DNA of 64,000 nt, from contig JAZBRS010000014.1 of assembly GCA_037176725.1 (NCBI GenBank), positions 78,722,501 to 78,786,500 of the forward strand. Reading direction: 5' to 3'. A program made the position numbers and the translations under genes. The notes below the pieces were generated by a model that was given only the letters and a program-made list of their open reading frames with translations, was not told the DNA's origin and searched no databases. Below, one piece after another: positions 57,276-64,000 of this stretch. Origin of the DNA: Posidonia oceanica. Lineage: Eukaryota; Streptophyta; Magnoliopsida; Alismatales; Posidoniaceae. How positions within the stretch are numbered: position 1 is the stretch's first letter; each line of letters starts with the position of its first letter.

Positions 57276-60200
57276 CTACTGATAGTATTTCTTCAGATAG
57301 CAGAGGTTAACGGGCTCAGACTGTTCGACATGGTCCATATCCTTAAGGGTTACAGCGCCTCCCGAAAAGATCTGCTTGACCACAAAGGGGCCACGCCAAT
57401 TGGGTCGGAATTTCCCTCGACCGTCAGGCAAATGAATGGCGCGCAAGACAAGGTCCCCTGGCTGGAAACTTCTGGGCTGGACCTTCTTCAAGAATGCTCT
57501 GGCCATCCGCTTCTGATAGCAGCGAGCATTGTGCATGGCTTGCAATCTGCGCTCATCAATCAAGTTTAGTTGGACGCAGTGGTCCTCGACCCATTCTGCT
57601 CCTTCCAACTCAGCTTCCCGTAGGATCCGCAGAGAGGGGATTTCCACTTCAACAGGTAACACCGCTTCCATGCCGTACACCAGAGAGTACGGGGTGGCTC
57701 CTGTAGAGGTCCGGATTGATGTCCTGTACGCCCAGAGCGCGTACGGGAGCTTGTCGTGCCAATCCTTGTGGATTTCTGCCATTTTCTTCAGGATCTTGAC
57801 AATGTTCTTCTTTGCAGATTCCACTGCTCCGTTCATCTGAGGCCGATAGGGCGCGGATCGATGGTGCTTGATCTTGAGACTTTGCAGGTATTCTTCGATC
57901 CTTTTGGCAATGAAGTTTGAGCTGTTATCAGAGATGACAGAGTGTGGGACCCCAAATCGGGCAACAATATTGTTTCTGATAAATTTTTCTGTTGCCGCAG
58001 CGGTGACTGTCCTGTAAGAGGCTGCTTCCACCCACTTGGTAAAGTAATCGATCGCTACCAGAATGTAACGATGACCATTCGAAGCAGCAGGGTGGATGGC
58101 GCCAATGACATCGATCCCCCAGATGGAGAAAGGCCATGGCGAAGACATGTTGTGCAGCTGATGTGGAGGGGCCTTGATGAAGTTACCATGGATTTGACAG
58201 TTGTGGCATCTACGCACGAACCGGTAGCAGTCGGCTTCCATGGTCTGCCAGAAATAACCTTGCAGCATGATCTTCTTGGCCAGGAGGACGCCGTTCATGT
58301 GCGGGCCACAGGTCCCCGCATGCACTTGAAGCATTAGCGTGTCAGCCTCCGATTTGTTCAGACAGCGCAGTAGCATCTGATTGTATGACCTTCTGTACAG
58401 CTGTCCAGCCCCTAACACATACTTTGACGCCAGACGCGCCAAAGTTCTCTTGTCCGCTGCCGTGGTATCAGGAGGAAAGCTACCAGACTCCAGGAAGGAT
58501 TTTATGTCTTGATACCAGGGCTGCCCCTCTGCGGGATCCGCTTCCTCTATGCTCATGCAATATGCTGGCTGTTCAATGCGAGTGACTGATACATCCACAG
58601 TGCCGTCTTCTGAAATGGTGAGCCAGGATGCCAGAGTTGCTAGTGCGTCCGCATACGCGTTCTTTGCTCTGTTCAGGTACGTGAAGCGGATGCTCTCAAA
58701 TTCTTCCATCAGCCTCAGCAGGTGTTCGTGATACGGCACAAGCTTGGGATCTTTTGTCTTCCAATCGCCGTTCACTTGAGAAATCACCAGCATGGCATCG
58801 CCGTGTACATGCAGCTTTTGCGCCTCATGCTCGAGGGCGACTTTCAACCCCAGGATGCACGCTTCGTACTCTGCTTCGTTGTTCGTGCAGGTGAAAGTCA
58901 GCTTCCTTGCGAAAGGAGTCATCTGTCCTTGGGGCGTGGTCAGCACTGCGCCTACGCCTCGGCCCTTCTTGTTGACTGCACCATCAAAGTAGAGCTGCCA
59001 TTCCTCTGCTTCTTCAGGATCTTTCTGCTCAGAGTCCTCCATTGCAAAAAGAATGTCTTCATCAGGGAACTGCGTCTGGAGGGGTTGGTATTCAGGCAGA
59101 GGGAGGTCAGCAAGATGGTCTGCCATTGCTTGACCCTTCATGGACTTCTGTGTGACAAAGGTGATGTCGTACTGAGACAATAACACCTGCCACTTAGCAC
59201 ATCTGCCCACCATGGCCGGCTTCTGAAAGAGGAATTTGATGGGATCATGCCGGCATAAGAGCTGCACCGGGTATGCCATCAGGTAGTGCCTCAGCTTCTG
59301 TGCAGCCCAGACAAGTGACAAGCAAGTCTTCTCTAGTGTACTGTACCTGGCTTCGCATTCATTAAATTTCTTGCTCAGGTAGTAGATGGCGCGCTCCTTT
59401 CTACCAGATTCGTCATGTTGGCCCAAGACGGCGCCCATGGAATGCTGCGTGGTAGAAAGGTAGAGAAGCAAGGGTCTCCCTGGCGTAGGCGGGACCAGGA
59501 CAGGAGGCTTGATCAACAGCTGCTTGATCTTGGCAAATGCAGCTTGACACTCCTCGCTCCAGTGAATCTGCGCATTCTTCTTCAAGAGCTTGAATATGGG
59601 TTCACAGATGGGCGTAAGCTGTGCAATGAAGCGACTGATATATTGTAAACGCCCAAGCAGACTTCTGACTTCTTTTTCAGTCCTGGGGGGTGGCATGTCC
59701 ACGATGGCTTGTGCTTTCAACGGGTCCACCTCAATCCCCCTTTGGCTAACAATGTAGCCGAGCAATTTGCCAGAAGATACCCCGAATACGCACGTCTTGG
59801 GATTCAAGCGCAGCTTGTACTTCCGTAGACGGTCAAAGAGCTTTCTGAGACAGACAAGATGATCCTCGGGCTCTTTGGTTTTGGCAATCATATCGTCTAC
59901 ATAGACCTCCACTTCTTGGTGCATGAGGTCGTGGAATAGCGCAGTCATGGCCCTCTGATAGGTTGCACCAGCATTCTTCAGGCCGAACGGCATGACTTGG
60001 TAGCAGAAGACTCCCCAAGGGGTGATGAATGAAGTCTTTTCCATGTCTTCTTCGGCCATCTTGATCTGATTGTATCCAGAGAAGCCGTCCATGAAGGAGA
60101 GCATTTTGTGGCCCGCTGTATTGTCGACTAGGACGTCAATGTGGGGCAATGGAAAGTCGTCCTTGGGACTCGCCTTGTTCAGGTCCCTGTAGTCGATGCA

Positions 60201-60317
60201 GATCCGGATTCGGCCATCTTTCTTGGGCACAGGTACAATGTTTGCCAGCCATTCAGGATAAAGAACGACCTTCAGAAAGTTGACTCCAAGCTGCTTCATT
60301 ATCTCTTCTTTGATCAT
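57276..60317 (-). CDS. pol: Element B Pol: RT, RNase H, archaeal-type RNase H, integrase
   Basis: 1013 codons after the stop at 60333-60335, the same frame as the upstream protease/linker. RT has YVDDMIAKTKEPEDH near residue 137. The first RNase H has LYLSTTQHS (lost Asp). The archaeal-type RNase H has LYFDGAVNKKGRGVG, NNEAEYEACILGL, VHGDAM and AYADALA, about residues 440-565. Integrase has CHNCQ, GIDVIGA, SDNSSNF (A has SDNGTNF) and GAVESAKK. It ends PVNLCYLKKYYQ like A. The first few RT-upstream residues are cut off by the stop, so the ATG used here is not the natural start; the polyprotein should read through from protease. Confidence 0.94.
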   Translation of the reverse strand: MIKEEIMKQLGVNFLKVVLYPEWLANIVPVPKKDGRIRICIDYRDLNKASPKDDFPLPHIDVLVDNTAGHKMLSFMDGFSGYNQIKMAEEDMEKTSFITPWGVFCYQVMPFGLKNAGATYQRAMTALFHDLMHQEVEVYVDDMIAKTKEPEDHLVCLRKLFDRLRKYKLRLNPKTCVFGVSSGKLLGYIVSQRGIEVDPLKAQAIVDMPPPRTEKEVRSLLGRLQYISRFIAQLTPICEPIFKLLKKNAQIHWSEECQAAFAKIKQLLIKPPVLVPPTPGRPLLLYLSTTQHSMGAVLGQHDESGRKERAIYYLSKKFNECEARYSTLEKTCLSLVWAAQKLRHYLMAYPVQLLCRHDPIKFLFQKPAMVGRCAKWQVLLSQYDITFVTQKSMKGQAMADHLADLPLPEYQPLQTQFPDEDILFAMEDSEQKDPEEAEEWQLYFDGAVNKKGRGVGAVLTTPQGQMTPFARKLTFTCTNNEAEYEACILGLKVALEHEAQKLHVHGDAMLVISQVNGDWKTKDPKLVPYHEHLLRLMEEFESIRFTYLNRAKNAYADALATLASWLTISEDGTVDVSVTRIEQPAYCMSIEEADPAEGQPWYQDIKSFLESGSFPPDTTAADKRTLARLASKYVLGAGQLYRRSYNQMLLRCLNKSEADTLMLQVHAGTCGPHMNGVLLAKKIMLQGYFWQTMEADCYRFVRRCHNCQIHGNFIKAPPHQLHNMSSPWPFSIWGIDVIGAIHPAASNGHRYILVAIDYFTKWVEAASYRTVTAAATEKFIRNNIVARFGVPHSVISDNSSNFIAKRIEEYLQSLKIKHHRSAPYRPQMNGAVESAKKNIVKILKKMAEIHKDWHDKLPYALWAYRTSIRTSTGATPYSLVYGMEAVLPVEVEIPSLRILREAELEGAEWVEDHCVQLNLIDERRLQAMHNARCYQKRMARAFLKKVQPRSFQPGDLVLRAIHLPDGRGKFRPNWRGPFVVKQIFSGGAVTLKDMDHVEQSEPVNLCYLKKYYQ

Positions 60318-60332
60318 AAGCAGCCACTGCGG

Positions 60333-63300
60333 TCACCATCTTCTTAGCTTCTGCTTTACTGGCTTAGCATCTGGATTTAATGGCAGATTGTGCACCACTA
60401 TCTCTATGTCAAGGCCGACCATATCTTCATAACTCCAGGCGAAGACATCCGCATATTCTTTTAGGAATGCGATGAATTCAGCTCGAGCCTGGGCGGACAG
60501 CTGGGCACTGATGCAAACTTCTCTAACTTCCTCAGCTGTGCCAATGTTAACAACCTCCGTTTCTTCTTCAACATGGAGGTTGGGGCCTTCTGGGTCGTCG
60601 TCATAGGGCCGGAACTCGGGCAAAGGTTCGTCAGTCTCATCCATGCCCGTATCATCCTCTTCTCCATAAGCAACAAGTTCTGAGAGGATCTCTTTCTCAA
60701 AAGAGGGACTTGTGATGTCGAAAGAGTGCATGTGCTCCGTTGCTTGGCCCTGGTGACGCTTCAGGATGGTCACGCTTACTCGAGTATTCTTGTAGCCTCG
60801 GTGCGCGACCTCCGTCCCAGCAACTCCTTCTGCTGTTTGCTCTGGCCTGACTGACTCTGCTGAGTGCTCTGCTGATTTTGCTGAGGGCTCAACTGACTCT
60901 GCTGTTGATACTGCTGACTGCTCTGCCGACTGTGCTGCTGAGGCTGCTGAGGCATTCTGCTCTGCTGCTGCTGCTTCTACTGCTGATGCTCCCCCCTCTG
61001 GGTCTTCTAGTGTGCTCGTGGAGGATATGCCGGACTGGCGGCTGATCCGGTCACTACCGCTCGATGCATTGCTCAGGTGAGGCATGGGTTGCACAAACCA
61101 CCTAGACCCGCCTTCAGGTTGAAGAGTGATGACCTCATCTGGCCTATGGGAGTCCGGCGCCACTGAGTCTTCTAGGACCATGATAGAAGCATGGTTCTCT
61201 TGCAGAGGAGGATCCGTAACTACGGCTTTTCCTTTCCTTTCTGCAGCTTGATGGTCTGCCAGGTCTTCTGCTATTGACTTGAGTTGTTCTTGATAAAGCA
61301 ACTCTAGGTCGGACATCCAAGAATCGACCTGGGCTTCTATCGCCACTCCTTCTTCTTCGTCTGAGGGGGAGTCGACGTAGTAGGCGCCGGGGGCCTGCGG
61401 CACTGGCCCGGCTGCAAGATGGATCGCCGCCCTTGGAGTCTGCATGATCTGGTTCACGGGCGCGTCCGCTGATGGCAGTTCAGATGTAGAAGGCCCAAAT
61501 AGACAGGCCAGCGGTGCTACTGATGAATAAGCTTCCACGGTCACTGTCGGAGAGTAAGCAGGGGTGCTCTTCATAGGGCTCAAGGGCCCGGAGAATGTAG
61601 TGCTCAGTTGGCCTTTTGTATCGGGCCGTAACAGAGAGAGCGCAGCCTCTGACGCCATAGGGTCTTGCCATGAGAGCTGCTGTTGGTCGTCAGGAGAATG
61701 CGGAGCGGACTGCGCCAGCTGCATTCCTGAAGATGATGCTGAAGGAGCGGGCTGGGCCACGCTGCTGACTGAGTTGATAGACTGCCCCTCCAGAGATGGG
61801 GGCAGTGGCACTGATGTGTCTGTGACCGCTGGTAGCATACTTGGTTCTGCCAAGAGGAGTGTCTCCGACTCCTGCACTGCTGCTGACTGTTCCTGAGGAG
61901 CTGATGTGGCTGCTAAAGGATGGGAACTTGCATCTGCCACAGGGCCTGCTGAGCTGCCTGCTGTTTCTGCCAGACGGGGAGCTAAATAAACTGACTGCGG
62001 GGCCTCTGCTCTGACCACTGTTTCTGCTGAGTTGATTAGGACTGCCTCTGTTGCATCAGACTGCTCCTCATCCGAGTAGTAGTCCTCAATACACACCCAA
62101 TCCTCTGCCGGCGCTGTGGCTTGGTGGTCGGTTGATCCCAGAATTCCTGCACTGGTAAAGTTAGTGAGGTCTCTGGGGATGGCTGGCGCACGATCTTTGA
62201 GCTGGAAGCAGTGATCTTCGTTGAACTTTGGTTTGTAGCCGAGGCCTTCAGACTTCCTTCGCTCCACTGCTACGATCGGCTCCGCGATCCCTTGGCCGTG
62301 ACGCCCGAGTGGCGTACCCTTTATGTAACCCCACCTGTGACATACATTCTCGACCATTCGAAAGGGGTTGCTGTGAACGGTCAAGGAGTTGACACGTTCA
62401 AGATCAGGAACGAAGTTAACTGGCTCGCACCGGTTAACGCGATAGAGGGCTTCAGAAGTCTCGGTGTCAAATGGGATGGATTGCGAAGACACGGGAGAGA
62501 CTGCTTCAATCCGCTCCTTCTCAAAGTTCTCCGCCATGACGACGATGACATCATCGCCACGACGGTACTTTATCATTCGATGGAGGGTCGAAGGAAGGAC
62601 CTGATGCTTGTGGAGCCAAGGGCGCCCAAGCAGAAGATTGAAGTTAGGCTTCAAGTCGACGACATAGAATTCTACGTCGAAGACGACCGGACCGATAGCC
62701 AGAGGGATAATCAGAATCCCTAGAGCGTCATGGTGAGTGTTGTCAAAAGCAGTCATTCCCTTCACGGCTGGCATGATATCCTCGGCTTTGAATCCGAGCT
62801 TGGTTGCTGTACGCAAGGGGCAGACGTTAAGGCCTGACCCGTTATCAACCAGTGTTAGGGGAATGCGAAAGTTTTTGAACTGCACCGTGACGAATAGGGG
62901 CTGATTGTGATTAATCCCTGCCGGAGGCAGCTCATCACTCGTAAAAGAGATGACCTGGGGCTCCACGATTAACCCAACCATGCTCTCCAAGGCAGAAGGC
63001 TCAATGGACTGGGACACACGAGCAGCCTGGAACACACGAAGAAAAGCCTCGCGGTGCTCGGCAGAAGTGTGGATCAAATCCCAGATGGAGATGTCGGCTT
63101 TAACCTTCTTAAGCTGGGAGGTTAGGTCTGCTTTAGGTTGGCTTCTCCTAGCTGCTGGAGGGGTGATTCTAGCAGGTTCTACAGGGGTGGTGACAGGAAG
63201 CTGGGTTACTACAGGTTGGCTAGGGATTTGGCTAACTACAGGTTGATCCGGGGTTGGATCTGCTAAGGGTTGGCCTGAGGGTGGGGGTATAACAGGTCCA

Positions 63301-63449
63301 GGGTGAGTTGGCATAGTTGCCGGTGCTGGGGGCCTATAAACCCTCCCCGATCGCGTTACTTCCGCGCACATTTCTGTGGCGTAGCTGTAAGGGACGCGAT
63401 GGGTGTCCAGGGTCAAATCAATGACGACTGGAGCATGTGCTGCGGGCAC
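60333..63449 (-). CDS. Element B protease and long linker, ends at CGA-to-TGA stop
   Basis: 1038 codons; the frame is actually open from 63485. Order: Pro-rich N-terminus; a segment with ISIWDLIHTSAEHREAF; aspartic protease near residue 200 (LTLVDNGSGLNVCPL, then FDVEFYVVDLKPNFNLLLGRPW); a G-patch-like Gly-rich stretch (GYIKGTPLGRHGQGI, then EGLGYKP); then a 500-residue Ser/Ala/Gln/Pro-rich linker with EDYYSDEEQ, AYYVDSPSDEEE and an acidic helical module. It ends LRRW-stop at 60335, where A reads LRRWRPQW. The protease DNGSG differs from the usual DSG/DTG; from memory related plant elements have similar variants. The GTG codon chosen as start is arbitrary. Confidence 0.88.
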   Translation of the reverse strand: MPAAHAPVVIDLTLDTHRVPYSYATEMCAEVTRSGRVYRPPAPATMPTHPGPVIPPPSGQPLADPTPDQPVVSQIPSQPVVTQLPVTTPVEPARITPPAARRSQPKADLTSQLKKVKADISIWDLIHTSAEHREAFLRVFQAARVSQSIEPSALESMVGLIVEPQVISFTSDELPPAGINHNQPLFVTVQFKNFRIPLTLVDNGSGLNVCPLRTATKLGFKAEDIMPAVKGMTAFDNTHHDALGILIIPLAIGPVVFDVEFYVVDLKPNFNLLLGRPWLHKHQVLPSTLHRMIKYRRGDDVIVVMAENFEKERIEAVSPVSSQSIPFDTETSEALYRVNRCEPVNFVPDLERVNSLTVHSNPFRMVENVCHRWGYIKGTPLGRHGQGIAEPIVAVERRKSEGLGYKPKFNEDHCFQLKDRAPAIPRDLTNFTSAGILGSTDHQATAPAEDWVCIEDYYSDEEQSDATEAVLINSAETVVRAEAPQSVYLAPRLAETAGSSAGPVADASSHPLAATSAPQEQSAAVQESETLLLAEPSMLPAVTDTSVPLPPSLEGQSINSVSSVAQPAPSASSSGMQLAQSAPHSPDDQQQLSWQDPMASEAALSLLRPDTKGQLSTTFSGPLSPMKSTPAYSPTVTVEAYSSVAPLACLFGPSTSELPSADAPVNQIMQTPRAAIHLAAGPVPQAPGAYYVDSPSDEEEGVAIEAQVDSWMSDLELLYQEQLKSIAEDLADHQAAERKGKAVVTDPPLQENHASIMVLEDSVAPDSHRPDEVITLQPEGGSRWFVQPMPHLSNASSGSDRISRQSGISSTSTLEDPEGGASAVEAAAAEQNASAASAAQSAEQSAVSTAESVEPSAKSAEHSAESVRPEQTAEGVAGTEVAHRGYKNTRVSVTILKRHQGQATEHMHSFDITSPSFEKEILSELVAYGEEDDTGMDETDEPLPEFRPYDDDPEGPNLHVEEETEVVNIGTAEEVREVCISAQLSAQARAEFIAFLKEYADVFAWSYEDMVGLDIEIVVHNLPLNPDAKPVKQKLRRW

Positions 63450-63457
63450 AGGAGGGG

Positions 63458-63937
63458 TTACAGGGGACCTACAGGATGTTGAGGTCTATCTAGTGGATAT
63501 GGTTGTTGGAGTGGGAAGGCTGGGGCAGGTTGAGGTCTGCCTAGAAGGTGTAGCTGAGGTCGTCCTAAAAGGTGGATGGGAGAACTAGGCTGGGCTCTGG
63601 CTAAGAGGTGTACAGGAGATTGAGCCTGAGGGAGCACGGTGGGGGGCACGAGAGGGCGCTCCGGCCTAGCACGCGGTCGGATCAAATGGATTCCCGACTC
63701 AGAGCCGGCAACTGCCGCAAGATAGAGACTGACTGGGAAAGGCTCAGAGATGTCAGAGATAAGATCAGAAGGGTCCACTACAGAAGTAGCAGGCCTAGAA
63801 GGAAAGACAGAGTGGACGCCTGAGGTTCCCGCCCCTCCCGGATAAGAGTGCTCCGGTAAAGGTTGGCGGACGATGCCAGAATGCGTGGGAACAGCTGGAG
63901 ATGCAGATGCATGTGTGTGCTTGAGTGGATGCCTCGT
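63458..63937 (-). pseudogene. gag: Element B gag-protease connector in a shifted frame
   Basis: Open frame reading HPLKHTHASASPAVPTHSGI, then RQPLPEHS, then DPSDLISDISEPFPVSLYL and a Pro/Arg/Leu-rich tail with repeated HLLGRPQ, ending GPL-stop at 63458. It resembles the end of Tat-group gag (NPLPxH-like). It is one frame away from both the gag fragment on its right and the protease frame on its left, which implies a +1 change near 63930 and a -1 change near 63470. Whether either is programmed or a mutation cannot be told here. Confidence 0.6.
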
Positions 63938-64000
63938 GCGTGTCGATCACAATCGTTCCCGATTCGATCAAGTCCTGAATCGCGTTCCACAGGGAGAAGC
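63938..64000 (-). pseudogene. gag: Element B gag, C-terminal fragment at window edge
   Basis: Reads FSLWNAIQDLIESGTIVID from the window edge, resembling the conserved QDLID(A/S)G motif near the end of Ogre/Tat gag. It is in the same frame as protease/RT; the remainder of gag is outside the window. Confidence 0.6.

Larger units (their letters stand above)
45038..64000 (-). mobile_element. Element B: Tat/Ogre-like retrotransposon, 5' part outside window
   Basis: Same family as A, opposite strand. From right to left: end of gag, protease plus linker, RT-RH-aRH-INT, spacer, 3' ORF, 3' UTR repeats, polypurine tract, complete 3' LTR. The pieces in the window total 19 kb; with a 5' LTR and gag the element would exceed about 25 kb. 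It is less rearranged than A. Confidence 0.92.

Overview
The window is repeat-dense plant nuclear DNA. No cellular gene, tRNA, rRNA or CRISPR array was recognised. Nearly every base belongs to Ty3/gypsy LTR retrotransposons or to tandem repeats derived from them. A land plant is indicated by the Tat-type polyprotein with two RNase H domains, the Tekay/Del-type chromovirus with a tRNA-iMet primer site, and the very long LTRs. The species cannot be told from sequence alone.

Layout. (1) Positions 1-18295, plus strand: element A, Tat/Ogre-like. It has a partial ~6 kb 5' LTR (1-4729), then an internal region that has lost primer site, gag and protease, a frameshifted linker (4731-5640), a long intact RT-RNaseH-aRNaseH-integrase frame (5641-9501), a separate 400-codon ORF of a plant-mobile/DUF7745-like type (10839-12041), a long repeat-filled 3' UTR, and a polypurine tract. 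(2) 14764-30423: four LTR copies of the same family head to tail. Two are truncated at the same base, one is full length, and one is deleted at its start and middle. (3) 30424-31165: a 12-monomer satellite alternating 65 and 57 bp (122 bp dimer). (4) 31166-44721, minus strand: a Tekay-like LTR-internal-LTR-internal tandem. One copy is complete but heavily mutated; the second is cut inside RT. (5) 44722-45037: 316 bp of unassigned DNA. (6) 45038-64000, minus strand: element B, the same family as A, running off the window. It has a complete 5960 bp 3' LTR, 3' UTR repeats, the 3' ORF, pol, protease/linker and the end of gag. Its polyprotein is broken by one CGA-to-TGA stop and two apparent frame changes.

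How the parts work together. In A and B the usual replication functions are encoded as gag-PR-RT-RH-aRH-INT, followed by a conserved extra ORF and a 2-3 kb 3' UTR. A carries no gag, PR or primer site and could move only in trans. B is closer to intact.

Most unusual observation. The A/B 3' UTR looks strongly structured. It holds an 11-bp hairpin, a tandem array of about 35 micro-hairpins per element whose stems vary in a compensatory way (GATAG/CTATC, GACAG/CTGTC, GGTAG/CTACC, GATGA/TCATC), and a three-helix fold that brackets the polypurine tract and pairs with the first bases of the 3' LTR, with an apparent compensatory A-T to G-C change between A and B. All sequence comparisons here were made by eye, without alignment software.
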